Shown in pieces: positions 1 to 9,142 of a stretch of 64,000 nucleotides of DNA. Position 1 is the stretch's first letter, and each line of letters opens with the position of its first letter. The position numbers and the translations under genes were made by a program. The notes beneath the pieces are model-generated. The model saw only the letters and a program-made list of their open reading frames with translations. It did not search any database and was not told the DNA's origin. Source of the DNA: Paenibacillus sp. 1001270B_150601_E10 (GTDB lineage: Bacteria; Bacillota; Bacilli; Paenibacillales; Paenibacillaceae); the NCBI RefSeq assembly GCF_015558675.1, contig NZ_JADMOL010000007.1:41946-105945 (forward strand), read 5' to 3'.

Positions 1-462
1 AAGGATGCTGTGAAGCAATCGGATCTTGTTATCGGAGCTGTACTCATCCCAGGTGCCAAAGCACCAAAGCTCATTACAGAGGACATGATTCAATCGATGC
101 AGCCAGGCTCTGTCGTTGTCGATGTAGCCATCGACCAAGGCGGTATCATCGAGACGGTTGACCACATTACCACTCATGACCAGCCTACTTATGTAAAGCA
201 CGGCGTCGTCCACTATGCTGTAGCCAACATGCCTGGTGCTGTACCTCGCACCTCCACGCTTGCGCTTACAAACGTAACCATACCTTATGCTCTTCAGCTA
301 GCGAACAAAGGATTCTTAAGTGCTCTTCGCAATAATACCGCCCTTCTATCTGGACTTAATGTTGCCTGCCATCAAGTTACGTATGAAGCAGTTGCACGTG
401 ATCTTGGCTATACGTATGTACCAGCATTGGAAGCCCTGAACCGCAAGTATTGCCACTCCTAA
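1..462 (+). CDS. ald: Alanine dehydrogenase, C-terminal part (5' end outside window)
   Basis: Reading frame 1 is open from the first base and ends in TAA at 460-462, so only the last 153 residues are present. The enzyme interconverts L-alanine with pyruvate and ammonia using NAD in the cytoplasm. The stretch with [15 protein letters not shown], the following [11 protein letters not shown] segment and [11 protein letters not shown] are characteristic of the NAD-binding domain and C-terminus of the alanine dehydrogenase / PNT family. A GTG at 10 is an internal valine codon, not the start. The gene converges on sigB with a shared hairpin between them. Identification rests on family motifs and is firm; the missing N-terminus cannot be judged. 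Confidence 0.95.
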   Translation, partial: KDAVKQSDLVIGAVLIPGAKAPKLITEDMIQSMQPGSVVVDVAIDQGGIIETVDHITTHDQPTYVKHGVVHYAVANMPGAVPRTSTLALTNVTIPYALQLANKGFLSALRNNTALLSGLNVACHQVTYEAVARDLGYTYVPALEALNRKYCHS

Positions 463-504
463 TTCCTTTTTGTTAGCGAATGAGCGATTTATAGCGGACC
501 ATAT

Positions 505-544
505 AAATAAGCGTGAGCTCTCTATTAGATGCTCACGCTTATTT
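505..544. terminator. Bidirectional terminator between ald and sigB
   Basis: A perfect 14-bp inverted repeat (arms 505-518 and 531-544, loop of 12 nt) lies between the convergent 3' ends of ald and sigB. The plus strand continues into a T-rich stretch, and the A-rich outer part of the left arm gives U residues on the minus strand, so it can serve both transcripts. Confidence 0.85.
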
Positions 545-573
545 CTTTATGATGATCATACCTATAAGTTCCA

Positions 574-1341
574 TCAGCTTGTTCCTTGCGCAGACATGAT
601 CTGCTTCAGCTTGTCCGTCGCCCTGCGCTGAATACGAGATACACTCATTTGAGATACACCAAGCTTCTCTGCTGCTGCTCGCTGAGACAAGCCCTGCTCG
701 AACACAAGCACAAGCACACGCCGCTCTTCCTCCTTCAGCTGCTTCATCGCTTCCAGCAGATCCATCTTCCGCTCAACAGCATCGTAGTCATCAACGTCAG
801 AGCTGATCAGCTCGCCCAGCGTTGCCGCGCTTTCCTCTTGAGACAGCGGGGTATCAAGCGATACATAGTGATAGCATTCTCTGCCTGCAAGAACCTCAAC
901 GGTCTCTTCCACAGAGAGATCGAGCTGCTTCGCGATCTCCTCAACAGATGGACTTCGCTCAAGCATAACCGTCAATTGATCAATGGTTTGCTGAACAAGA
1001 GCCCCCTTTTCCTTGATTCGACGCGGCACTTGAATGTACCATGACTTATCTCGCAGGAAATTCTTCATATGTCCAATCATGCTCTTCATCGCGTAGGCTT
1101 CAAAGGGTACCCCTAATGAAGAGTCAAACTGCTGCAATAGACGAATCAGCGCCATATTCCCAACCTGCATCAAATCTTCATAGAGGTCAGGTCGATTGCG
1201 TGAGATTTTGCCTGCAGCCATCTTAACCATCGGTTCAAACTTTTGAATAAGAATGGTGGCGATATCGTTATCTTTGGTTTCTTGATATTGGCGAATAAGA
1301 TCTAATGCATCATTTGGTTGTTGTCTAGGAAGCAGACTCAT
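574..1341 (-). CDS. sigB: RNA polymerase sigma factor SigB
   Basis: A 255-residue group 3 sigma factor of the SigB/SigF/SigG type, directing RNA polymerase to general stress promoters. Region 2 is visible in YEDLMQVGNMALIRLLQQFD and the following VPFEAYAMKSMIGHMKNFLRD segment. Region 3 carries the SPSVEEIAKQL helix. Region 4 ends in the helix-turn-helix GLSQRAAAEKLGVSQMSVSR. The length matches SigB (about 260 residues). Its ATG overlaps the rsbW stop as ATGA (1338-1341), so the two are translationally coupled, as in known rsbW-sigB pairs. SigF or SigG is excluded by the partner genes, because neither spoIIAA/AB nor sporulation genes are present and the RsbY/K/M genes are. It is the last gene of its transcript and ends at the 505-544 hairpin. 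Confidence 0.93.
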   Translation of the reverse strand: MSLLPRQQPNDALDLIRQYQETKDNDIATILIQKFEPMVKMAAGKISRNRPDLYEDLMQVGNMALIRLLQQFDSSLGVPFEAYAMKSMIGHMKNFLRDKSWYIQVPRRIKEKGALVQQTIDQLTVMLERSPSVEEIAKQLDLSVEETVEVLAGRECYHYVSLDTPLSQEESAATLGELISSDVDDYDAVERKMDLLEAMKQLKEEERRVLVLVFEQGLSQRAAAEKLGVSQMSVSRIQRRATDKLKQIMSAQGTS

Positions 1342-1796
1342 TGGAGCTCCTCGCTAAGAGTGATGGACTTACGCATCCGTACTTCTGTGCCACGCCCCTC
1401 CACACTATTAACCTCGAGGTCATCCATCAGAGCTTGCATCAGATAGAAGCCAAGTCCACCTGTCTCGACATCCTCTAATGGAGTATCATGCCATGCACCC
1501 GGGTCCTGCGTCTTCTCTTCCGCATCGAAGCTGTCGCCTTCGTCGCGAATGATCAGCTCTAGATCTTGATCACCAACGTTAAACACGATATCTACCATTC
1601 CGCCATCACGCTTGTATGCATACAGTACCGCATTGTTGCACGCTTCAGATACAGCTACTTTCATATCTTCGATGTCCTCGAAGGAGAAGCCCATCTGATT
1701 TGCAATACCATATAACGTCAAACGAACCAAATCAACATATTCAGCTTGTGCCGGTATAGACAATCTAACCTGCTGCTGTAACTTTACATCAGCCAT
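1338..1796 (-). CDS. rsbW: Anti-sigma-B factor and serine kinase RsbW
   Basis: A 152-residue cytoplasmic GHKL-fold kinase. In the family it binds and silences SigB, and phosphorylates RsbV on serine. The N-box appears as VSEACNNAVLYAY, the G1 box as IIRDEGDSFD, and the G2 region as GGLGFYLMQALMD. The start at 1796 has a good ribosome site (GAAAGGAATTG). It lies 33 bp after rsbV and overlaps sigB by 4 bp. The length is close to Bacillus RsbW (160 residues). SpoIIAB is the nearest alternative; the gene context decides for RsbW. Confidence 0.93.
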   Translation of the reverse strand: MADVKLQQQVRLSIPAQAEYVDLVRLTLYGIANQMGFSFEDIEDMKVAVSEACNNAVLYAYKRDGGMVDIVFNVGDQDLELIIRDEGDSFDAEEKTQDPGAWHDTPLEDVETGGLGFYLMQALMDDLEVNSVEGRGTEVRMRKSITLSEELQ

Positions 1797-1829
1797 GATT
1801 CAATTCCTTTCAAATTATCATATTCTTAA

Positions 1830-2144
1830 TTAGTCGTTAAAAAACTTCGAAATGCCGATCATATCAAACAACTTCTGAACTTGAGCCGGAATCTGAACGA
1901 TTTGGAACGGAGCGTTCATTTCCTTGCGCGCTTTCAGAATCGAAATGAGAATCCCAATCCCTGTGCTGTCAATGTAAGAGAGCTTGGACAAATCAAGAGT
2001 CAAAGAAATATCCCCATCACTGGTCAATGGCTCCATGTAGCTTCTGAATTCACTCGCTGCTGCCAGATCCAGTTCTCCTTGCAAATAAACGGTTAGCTCT
2101 GTGCCTTCTACTGCTGTCGTAACATTGAATTTTTTACCATTCAT
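1830..2144 (-). CDS. rsbV: Anti-sigma factor antagonist RsbV (STAS domain)
   Basis: A 104-residue single STAS domain. The motif LSYIDSTGIGIL places the predicted phosphoacceptor at Ser60. Unphosphorylated RsbV binds RsbW and frees SigB; RsbW phosphorylation inactivates it, and a PP2C phosphatase such as the one encoded at 7822-8991 restores it. The start has a strong ribosome site (GGGGAGAGGGAATGTT). It heads the rsbV-rsbW-sigB unit and is preceded by a sigma-B-like promoter at 2221-2246, which suggests autoregulation. Confidence 0.93.
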   Translation of the reverse strand: MNGKKFNVTTAVEGTELTVYLQGELDLAAASEFRSYMEPLTSDGDISLTLDLSKLSYIDSTGIGILISILKARKEMNAPFQIVQIPAQVQKLFDMIGISKFFND

Positions 2145-2220
2145 AACATTCCCTCTCCCCGTGAGAAAACCATTTTTGGATCTTGCTTCCTTATTACATT
2201 TGTCACACTTTTCTTAAACT

Positions 2221-2246
2221 ATAACCGTTTCTATCACGATTGAAAC
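2221..2246 (-). promoter_or_regulatory. Sigma-B-like promoter upstream of rsbV
   Basis: On the minus strand a GTTTCA element (2241-2246) is followed after exactly 14 nt by GGTTAT (2221-2226). The sigma-B consensus is GTTTAA, 12-15 nt, GGGTAT. It lies about 80 nt before the rsbV start, where autoregulated sigB operons carry such a promoter. The GGTTAT word occurs three times between 2221 and 2270, so the exact element in use is uncertain. Confidence 0.65.
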
Positions 2247-2282
2247 ATAACCGCTTCCAAAAACATAACCATCAATTATATC

Positions 2283-3473
2283 CTATTCCGCAAGATGGAG
2301 CTTAACCGTGAATTGCAATAATGCCCCGGACTCCAAGGAGGAAGCCGAAATATCCCCCTCCATCAGCTGAATAATCGACTTGCTGATCGCAAGCCCCAGC
2401 CCGCTGCCGCCATATTTTCGATTCATAGACGAATCCAATTGGGAAAACGGCTTGAACATCCCATTTAGCTTCTCAGCCGGGATGCCAATGCCCGTATCCT
2501 CAATGTCGAATTGCATGGTGCATTTGGCATTTAGTGTATCCTTATCCGTCATCCGCACTCGCACAGTAACATTACCTTCATTCGTAAACTTTACGGCGTT
2601 GCCGATCAGATTGATCAAGACCTGCCGCAGGCGTATCATGTCGCCTCTTAAGCAAGCAGGCACTCCGTCATCAATAACACTGATCAAGGAGAGCGGCTTC
2701 TTGTTAACCTCAGGCGTAAAGAGCTCAAATACGCCCTGGATCAAGGAACGAATCTCGAACGGATAATCTTCCAGCTCCAGCTTCCCGGATTCCATTTTCG
2801 TAAAGTCGAGCACGTTGTTGATGGTCTTTATAAGGGCATTGGCGCTGTTATAAATCATGTCCGTGTAGCTGCGCTGCTCCGCCGTAAGCTCCGTATCCTG
2901 CAGCAGATCTATCATGCCAAGCACACCATTCATCGGCGTTCTAATCTCATGGCTCATAATCGCTAGGAATTGGGTTCTCGCCAAAGCCGCTCGTTCCGCC
3001 TCTTCCTTTGCGATCTCAAGCTCACGATTAATGCGCTCAAGCTCCTCGGTCTTCTGACGAAGCAGCATCTTCTGTGCTTTCAGTCTCTTTTGAGCAAGAA
3101 ACATGCCGACGAAGCTGTGGATTTTTGATCTTAGAATATGCGGAACAAAGGGCTTCACCATATAATCGATGCCGCCAGCAGAGTACCCCGCAAATAGATG
3201 CTCTGTTTCTTTATAGTTTGCTGAAATGAAAATGATCGGGATGTTCATCGTTTTCTCCCGAGCTTTAATCCATTTGGCTGTTTCAATTCCGTCCATGCCT
3301 GGCATTTGCACATCAAGAAGTATGACGGCGAACTCTTCTTTCATTAGATGGCGCAACGCTTCTTCCCCTGAAGTCGCTTTAACAAGCCTATAATTCTCCT
3401 CGGATAATACGGCTTCCAAGGCAAGCAAATTCTCTGGGCGATCATCCACCAGCAATATGTTGATCGGTTCCAC
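2283..3473 (-). CDS. Soluble receiver-histidine kinase (REC-coiled coil-HisKA-HATPase)
   Basis: No signal peptide or membrane segment is seen. The N-terminal receiver domain runs through roughly residues 1-120: ILLVDD acid pocket, phosphoacceptor Asp in [13 protein letters not shown], and Lys in MVKPF. A charged coiled coil follows, then HisKA with the phosphorylatable His in [11 protein letters not shown] and a HATPase domain with [16 protein letters not shown] and [14 protein letters not shown] at 3473 has an AAAGGAG ribosome site, whereas the in-frame ATG at 3497 has none, so GTG is chosen. It lies between the CheR-like gene and rsbV on the same strand. By position it probably feeds signals into, or is phosphorylated by, the RsbK/RsbY relay. 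I know no characterised homologue at this place in the B. cereus locus, so its function is inferred from position only. Confidence 0.85.
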   Translation of the reverse strand: MEPINILLVDDRPENLLALEAVLSEENYRLVKATSGEEALRHLMKEEFAVILLDVQMPGMDGIETAKWIKAREKTMNIPIIFISANYKETEHLFAGYSAGGIDYMVKPFVPHILRSKIHSFVGMFLAQKRLKAQKMLLRQKTEELERINRELEIAKEEAERAALARTQFLAIMSHEIRTPMNGVLGMIDLLQDTELTAEQRSYTDMIYNSANALIKTINNVLDFTKMESGKLELEDYPFEIRSLIQGVFELFTPEVNKKPLSLISVIDDGVPACLRGDMIRLRQVLINLIGNAVKFTNEGNVTVRVRMTDKDTLNAKCTMQFDIEDTGIGIPAEKLNGMFKPFSQLDSSMNRKYGGSGLGLAISKSIIQLMEGDISASSLESGALLQFTVKLHLAE

Positions 3474-3496
3474 CGCGTAAGACTCCTTTCCAAGCA

Positions 3497-4369
3497 TTAT
3501 CGAATTTTACGATATATTCGTTCATTATAATCCACTTCTTCATATCTTGAGCGAAAGGCCGTGTAATGAATCGACTCCTTAGAGCCAAGCACCAATACAC
3601 CATCAGGAGCCAAGCTGTCGTAGATCAGCTGATGCACACGATCCCGCAAAGTATCGTTGAAGTAGATCATCACATTACGGCAAAAAATCAACTGGAACTC
3701 GTTAAATGATTTATCCGTCGCAAGATGATGATCAGAGAAAATCATATTTTTTCGCAAACGTGGATCAAAGACAACCATGCCATCATTCGTAACCTTATAA
3801 TACTCAGAAAAAGAGTGCTTGCCCCCTGCCTCAAGATAGTTCATCGTATACTGCTTCATCTTCTCTAAAGAGCAAATTCCTTCTCGCGCCTGTTGAAGCG
3901 AGGCAATATTCATATCTGTCGCATAAAGTCTGGTCTTCTCAAAGAGCCCCTCTTCTTCCAGCAGAATGGCCATCGAATACACTTCTTCTCCCGTTGAGCA
4001 GCCGGCATGCCAGACCCGAATCATCGGCATGTCTTTCAGCTCCGGAAGCACTTTCTCGCGAAGCTTCTTGAACATCAATGGATCTCGAAACATCTCCGTC
4101 ACGGGAATCGACAAGGTCTCCACTAGCCTTTCTGAAGCTTTGCGATCGTACAAGAGTCGTCCCTGCAGCTCCGAAATGCTGGTCAACTGCTCTTTATACA
4201 CTTGATGCCATATTCTACGTCGCAGAGAAGGGAAAGCATAATCGCGAAAATCGTAGCCGTATACCCGATACAGGCCCTCCAGCAACAGCTCAATTTCAAC
4301 CTGCTCCCGATATCCCTCGTCAGGGTACCGATTCGCACTTTGATTGAAGAGCAACTTATCTTCAAACAT
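3497..4369 (-). CDS. rsbM: CheR-family protein methyltransferase, RsbM-like
   Basis: A CheR-type SAM-dependent methyltransferase. A short N-terminal helical domain ([17 protein letters not shown]) precedes the catalytic domain, with the SAM-binding motif [20 protein letters not shown] and [13 protein letters not shown] near the end. No chemotaxis receptor or che gene is nearby; it sits directly downstream of the hybrid kinase. In Bacillus cereus the CheR-like RsbM methylates the hybrid kinase RsbK and tunes sigma-B, and the same order is found here, so this role is inferred. The ATG at 4369 follows AAGGGGATCGAC and is preferred over the ATG at 4387, which lacks a ribosome site. Confidence 0.85.
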   Translation of the reverse strand: MFEDKLLFNQSANRYPDEGYREQVEIELLLEGLYRVYGYDFRDYAFPSLRRRIWHQVYKEQLTSISELQGRLLYDRKASERLVETLSIPVTEMFRDPLMFKKLREKVLPELKDMPMIRVWHAGCSTGEEVYSMAILLEEEGLFEKTRLYATDMNIASLQQAREGICSLEKMKQYTMNYLEAGGKHSFSEYYKVTNDGMVVFDPRLRKNMIFSDHHLATDKSFNEFQLIFCRNVMIYFNDTLRDRVHQLIYDSLAPDGVLVLGSKESIHYTAFRSRYEEVDYNERIYRKIR

Positions 4370-4414
4370 GTCGATCCCCTTCTCCATTCTTTAAATCTTA
4401 TTCTTGCTATTCTA

Positions 4415-7400
4415 TTATTGGTGAAGCCATACTCTCATCAAAGATAACAGCTGGTCGGTCTGAAATGGCTTGCTGACGTAGTCGGATGCACCCGCTTCAA
4501 TGCATTTGTTGCGGTCTTCCTTCATCGCCTTGGCCGTCAAGGCGATAATCGGAAGCTTCTCAAACTTAGGCACTTGGCGAATTCTCCCCATCGCCTCATA
4601 GCCATCCATCTCTGGCATCATCATATCCATCAGTACAAGATCGATCGCTGAATCCTGATTCAGCAGCTCGATGGCCTCCAAGCCGTTTTCCGCATATTCT
4701 ATGACCATATCGTATTGTTCAAAGACACTGGATAATGCAAATACATTCCTTACATCATCGTCCACGAGCAAGATGCGCTTGCCAGACAAGTTCTGATCCC
4801 GCACAAACTTAACACGCTCCTGTAAGCCAAATTGTTCAGGAGGCAGCGTATCTGTGCATTTGAGCATGCTCATAATTTCAGCAAGGAGCACTTCGAGCCC
4901 CGAATCGTCACTAGATATCAAGCGATGCGCATATTGCCGCAGCTCTGCAACAATCGCATGCTGCCCCATCGCGGTATAGACAATAATCGGGATATCGCTC
5001 ATCTCCGGGATGTCCTTCACTCTAGATACAAGATCAAGCCCTGTCATATCACTAAGGCCAATATCCATTACAATGCCGTCAACATGCTCCCTGCTAAGCG
5101 TCTCAATCGCCTCTTGTCCTGAGGACACAGCCGTTATGCCAATGCTGGTATCCTTCAAGCGTTCCATGATGGTATCGGCATCGGTTTCTTCGATGCCTAT
5201 AATAAGCAAACGCTTCTGGCAGAAAATCCACTTCACCTTATCTTTGATATCACTAGACCGTGCAGATTCACTTGTCTCGCTTCCGTTTATCGCTCTCATG
5301 CTTGATGCCGCTGCTTCCTTCTCGGATTGCGTCGTTTCTTTAACTACAGCAGCAACGAAGGCGGCAGGATCATCCTTTTGAACAGGATCGGTATGGTCTC
5401 CATTTTGCTGCTGCCCTTCCCCTAAGCGGCTTAATAATTCATCGATAGGAGAAGAATCACGAGCCTTCGTCATCTGCTGCAGCTTCAAAATCTCTACTTC
5501 CTCTGTATACATCGGAATCAGCAGGGTAAAGGTGCTACCTTCGTCCGACACACTCTTCACCTGCAGATTGCCTCCTAGCAAACCAGCAAGCTCACGGCTA
5601 ATGGATAGACCAAGGCCTGCCCCTCCATACTTGCGGCTCGTCTTGCCGTCAAGCTGCTGGAAGGCCTCAAAGATCAGCTTCTGCTTATCCTCTGGAATTC
5701 CAATCCCTGTATCGCTTACGCGTATTGCCAAGAATGGAGTATGCGCAAGCTCTGACGTCTCCTCGTCTACATCGATATATAGGCTTACTGCCCCTTCATC
5801 GGTAAACTTGAACGCATTAGACAGCAGATTGCGGACAATCTGCTTCAAGCGATAGCTATCCGTTATGATCGTCTCTGGAAGATGCTCTCCCAGCTTCACG
5901 TTAAAGGTCAAGTTTTTTTGCGCTGCGATCTGATCAAAGCTATCTTTCATGAACATGGCGAGCTCTTCAATATCAACTGCCTCGTAATTGATGTTCAGCT
6001 TGCCTGCATCAATCTTGGATAAATCCAGAATCTCATCGATCATCTGCAAGAGATCTGTGCCCGACATATGAATGGTGCGAGCATACTCCACCTGCTTCTC
6101 CACAAGATTCCCTTCCGGGTTCTCAGCGAGCAGCTGGGACAAGACGAGGAGGCTGTTGAGCGGAGTTCGAAGCTCATGGGACATATTAGCTAAGAACTCG
6201 GATTTATACTTGGATGTCAAAGCAAGCTGCAGCGTCTGTCTCTCAAGCGCCGTTCTTGCAATCTCAAGCTCTTCGTTCTTCTCCTGCGTCGCTTTCATCG
6301 TATCTTCAAGCGCCTTCGTCTTGGTAACGAGCTGTTTATTATAATGCTCCAATTCTTCCTGCTGCCGCTGAAGCAGCTCCTCAGAGCGTTTTAAGGCATC
6401 GGTTTGTGATTCTAAATGTTCGTTGGAGCGTCTCAGTTCTTCCTGCTGGGACATCAGCTCTTCGGATTGACATTGAAGCTCCTCGGTAAGGGCTTGAGAA
6501 TCCCGAAGGAGTCCTTCAATTCGCAAGCGGCCTATAACCGTATTGATTACAATGCCTAGACTCACCCCAAGCTGTTCAAGCAGCTTATGCTCAAGCTCTG
6601 AAAATGAACGATTAGAAGCAAGCTCCATTACCCCAATTACACGATTTTCAAACTTTAGTGGATAGAGGACGATCTGTGCCGCATTGATCTCACTTAATCC
6701 AGAACGAAGCTTGATCGTGCATTGATCCCCATCAGACAGTATGATGGGATGCTCATCTGCTGCGCATTGACCGACAAGTCCTACCCCTACCTCAAATGAG
6801 GCTACAGCCTCAAGCGCATGCTGTGCAGCATATGTGCCGTAGAGTTCAAATGTATCGGGAGCATGAAGCTCATCACGAATGTAAAGGGCTGCATACTGGG
6901 CATTCATGACCGGCGTGAACGCATTGACAAAGGTTTGTCCAACCTGGTGCAGGTTCGTAGCGCCATTTAATTGTTCGCCAATCTTAGCCACTCTGCTATC
7001 CAGCCAAGCCTGATCATCCTGCTGCTTGCGAAGCACTTCCTCAGTCTGCTTGCGCTCCTCCAAGTCCTCTACCATCTGTTTGAAGACTTCGATGACGTCG
7101 CCAATCTCATCACGCGTATGCACCTTCATCTTGCGAATAACACGAAGCTTGCCCGCAGCAAGGCTTCGTATCATCATGGACATCGTATTCAAATTCCTTG
7201 TCACGCTTGGAATAACCCAGAGCGTTACCGCAATGCTGAGCACGAAGCCAAGAAGCATAATGCTGGCTGTCCAGTTGATCGCATTCTCATAAGAAGCTTG
7301 TGATTGCTGAAGCTGATCATCCATCAGGATCTCGTAGTAATGAATTAACGAGCGCAGATCATCCAACAGCTTGCGCTGGAAGGTCACTCCAACGTCATTG

Positions 7401-7825
7401 CGAAGCTGATTCGCCTTCTCAATTTCGTTCGCTTCACCGAGGCTTGCTGCTTTTTCCACAAATTGAATGTAGTTCGTCCAAGACTGTTCGAGTTGCGCAA
7501 TGCCTTCCTTCTCCTGTACTTTCACTGTCATATTCTGAAGGAGCTGGATACCCTGTACGATTCTGCGCTTATAACGCTGAATCTCCATAACGGCCTGTGC
7601 ACGATCCGTCTCAACATTAAGCAGCTCATTCACTAGCTCAGCCGATATATTATGAGCATCGTTCATAATAGTGGATGCTGCTTTGACCTTCACGAAGCGA
7701 TCACTATAGAACTCACGAATATCCTCTTGCATCTCGGTCATTCGTGTATAAGACATGACTCCCAATGAAACTATGATGATCATAAAGGACGCGAAACCGA
7801 GAACCAATTTCGTCCTTAATTTCAT
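4415..7825 (-). CDS. rsbK: Hybrid sensor histidine kinase, RsbK-like
   Basis: A membrane sensor kinase of about 1136 residues. An N-terminal membrane helix (about residues 6-26), an extracytoplasmic helical segment of about 160 residues (CHASE3-like length) and a second membrane helix (about 187-206) come first. HAMP, GAF, a long coiled coil, HisKA (His in MSHELRTPLN), HATPase (NLLSNAFKF, DTGIGIP) and two C-terminal receivers follow. The last receiver has the canonical LLVDDD and LMDMMMPEMDG. The first is more divergent, with GIEE instead of the usual acidic pair. The start at 7825 forms an ATGA overlap with the upstream phosphatase and has a GGGGGAATAAC ribosome site. In B. cereus RsbK phosphorylates the receiver of RsbY; the neighbouring RsbY-like gene fits that model. 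Confidence 0.87.
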   Translation of the reverse strand: MKLRTKLVLGFASFMIIIVSLGVMSYTRMTEMQEDIREFYSDRFVKVKAASTIMNDAHNISAELVNELLNVETDRAQAVMEIQRYKRRIVQGIQLLQNMTVKVQEKEGIAQLEQSWTNYIQFVEKAASLGEANEIEKANQLRNDVGVTFQRKLLDDLRSLIHYYEILMDDQLQQSQASYENAINWTASIMLLGFVLSIAVTLWVIPSVTRNLNTMSMMIRSLAAGKLRVIRKMKVHTRDEIGDVIEVFKQMVEDLEERKQTEEVLRKQQDDQAWLDSRVAKIGEQLNGATNLHQVGQTFVNAFTPVMNAQYAALYIRDELHAPDTFELYGTYAAQHALEAVASFEVGVGLVGQCAADEHPIILSDGDQCTIKLRSGLSEINAAQIVLYPLKFENRVIGVMELASNRSFSELEHKLLEQLGVSLGIVINTVIGRLRIEGLLRDSQALTEELQCQSEELMSQQEELRRSNEHLESQTDALKRSEELLQRQQEELEHYNKQLVTKTKALEDTMKATQEKNEELEIARTALERQTLQLALTSKYKSEFLANMSHELRTPLNSLLVLSQLLAENPEGNLVEKQVEYARTIHMSGTDLLQMIDEILDLSKIDAGKLNINYEAVDIEELAMFMKDSFDQIAAQKNLTFNVKLGEHLPETIITDSYRLKQIVRNLLSNAFKFTDEGAVSLYIDVDEETSELAHTPFLAIRVSDTGIGIPEDKQKLIFEAFQQLDGKTSRKYGGAGLGLSISRELAGLLGGNLQVKSVSDEGSTFTLLIPMYTEEVEILKLQQMTKARDSSPIDELLSRLGEGQQQNGDHTDPVQKDDPAAFVAAVVKETTQSEKEAAASSMRAINGSETSESARSSDIKDKVKWIFCQKRLLIIGIEETDADTIMERLKDTSIGITAVSSGQEAIETLSREHVDGIVMDIGLSDMTGLDLVSRVKDIPEMSDIPIIVYTAMGQHAIVAELRQYAHRLISSDDSGLEVLLAEIMSMLKCTDTLPPEQFGLQERVKFVRDQNLSGKRILLVDDDVRNVFALSSVFEQYDMVIEYAENGLEAIELLNQDSAIDLVLMDMMMPEMDGYEAMGRIRQVPKFEKLPIIALTAKAMKEDRNKCIEAGASDYVSKPFQTDQLLSLMRVWLHQ

Positions 7826-8991
7826 GCTGTTATTCCCCCTGTTCCATTTACGTGAACCCATACCATGCATTTATCATCTTCTCTGCCAAATGGCGTATTG
7901 AATAATTCCTTCCAAGGTTCCGCATCAGATGCTGGGTACTGTTGCACAAGGGAGGCTAATTGCGCAGCCGACGTTTCAGGATCCTCTCCTACCGCTTCGG
8001 TCAGGCCATCCGTATAGAGAATCATTCGATATTCGCTAGTGCACTCAATGACCTTCGTCTCAATATCGAGCGTGGAGAACATGCCGACAGGGTGTCCTGT
8101 CGTCCCTAGATTCTCAATGCGGCCGTCCTCCATCACGACTACTCCCGGAGGATGTCCCGCATTCGCATACTGGATCGTATTCGACTCCACATCAATGATG
8201 GCATAGATCGCGGTCATGTAGTAAAGCATAAGATTCCCATTCATATGGACCTGCTGGAATTTGGCGTTTAGCTGCTGAAGAACTTCATGCGGGGCTCTTC
8301 CACTCATCACATTATTGCGAAGCTCAGATGCGATAAACATGCTTAGAAGCGCAGAGGATACACCATGACCCATCATATCCAGAATCATAACGCCGTACTT
8401 TCCTTCTTCTATTGGAAACCAGGCATACAAATCACCGGCCAGCTCTTCAGATGGCTTATAGATCGCATGGATATGAATCTTCTCGTCCGCGTAAGGCTCC
8501 GTCAGAACCGAGGCCTGTACGCGCGCAGCCAGTCGAAGCTCCTCACGGATATGCCGATCCCGCTCCTTGTGCCAATCCTTCTCCTGCTTCAACCGAAGCG
8601 CGAGCCGAATTCGCGCAAGAAGCTCGATGCGATTCACAGGCTTGGTGACATAGTCAACCGCGCCCGCATCAAGGGCCTCTGCCAGCGTTTTCGAATCCCC
8701 AATAGCCGTTACCATAATAATCGGAATATCCCGTAATTCAGGAATTCGCTGTATATGTCTGCAAGCTTCCAATCCATCAATCTCCGGCATCATCATATCG
8801 AGAAGGATCAGATCGATATCAGGCTCGATTCGCTTCTCCGGATGGTCGCCGTCACGTGTCAATCCAAGCTGTTCATACATTTCTCGAGCGGATGATACCG
8901 TATGAATGCCTGTATACCCTGCTTTGCGCAATATTTCTCGAATCAACATAATATTCGTTGGATTATCATCAACTACCAGAACGTTCACCAT
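7822..8991 (-). CDS. rsbY: Response regulator with PP2C-type phosphatase domain, RsbY-like
   Basis: A 389-residue cytoplasmic protein. The N-terminal receiver domain shows VLVVDDNPTN, the phosphoacceptor in ILLDMMMPEIDG and Lys in VTKPV. A linker helix (LRLAARVQASVL) and a SpoIIE/RsbU PP2C domain follow, with metal-binding motifs EELAGDLYAW, MILDMMGHGV, NAGHPPG and LYTDGLTEA. In the family, phosphorylated RsbY dephosphorylates RsbV-P and switches on SigB. It is the first gene of the run, with a GAGAGGAGAATCGT ribosome site and a 4-bp overlap with the hybrid kinase. RsbP/RsbU are alternatives, but the receiver in place of PAS or RsbT-binding domains points to RsbY. Confidence 0.9.
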   Translation of the reverse strand: MVNVLVVDDNPTNIMLIREILRKAGYTGIHTVSSAREMYEQLGLTRDGDHPEKRIEPDIDLILLDMMMPEIDGLEACRHIQRIPELRDIPIIMVTAIGDSKTLAEALDAGAVDYVTKPVNRIELLARIRLALRLKQEKDWHKERDRHIREELRLAARVQASVLTEPYADEKIHIHAIYKPSEELAGDLYAWFPIEEGKYGVMILDMMGHGVSSALLSMFIASELRNNVMSGRAPHEVLQQLNAKFQQVHMNGNLMLYYMTAIYAIIDVESNTIQYANAGHPPGVVVMEDGRIENLGTTGHPVGMFSTLDIETKVIECTSEYRMILYTDGLTEAVGEDPETSAAQLASLVQQYPASDAEPWKELFNTPFGREDDKCMVWVHVNGTGGITA

Positions 8992-9095
8992 ACGATTCTC
9001 CTCTCGTTAGTGGTTATCTCTACTATACCGAAATCCAAGGATACGAGCATCTTTTTTGTGAAAATGTTATCAAATGCTAGATTAGGATAATCGAA

Positions 9096-9131
9096 CAAAA
9101 AATAGCCCGTCTATCTAAGATAGCCGGGCTA
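9096..9131 (-). terminator. Terminator of the DUF948 gene
   Basis: Arms 9103-9115 and 9119-9131 pair over 13 positions with one mismatch and a 3-nt loop. On the minus strand the stem is followed by six T residues (A-run at 9096-9102), the layout of an intrinsic terminator just after the stop at 9143. Confidence 0.85.
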
Positions 9132-9142
9132 CAGCTTTTTGA

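Noticed and set aside
586..1044. 152-residue reading frame antisense to sigB
   Set aside because: It is a mirror of the well-supported sigB gene, has no ribosome site and no recognisable domain.
2214..2220. Second sigma-B element starting with GTTTAAG before rsbV
   Set aside because: The position 14 nt downstream reads ATGTAA, not GGGTAT; the pair at 2221-2246 fits better.
8992..9095. Sigma-B promoter before the rsbY-like gene
   Set aside because: A GGTATA word is present but no GTTT element occurs at 12-15 nt upstream; no convincing promoter could be named.
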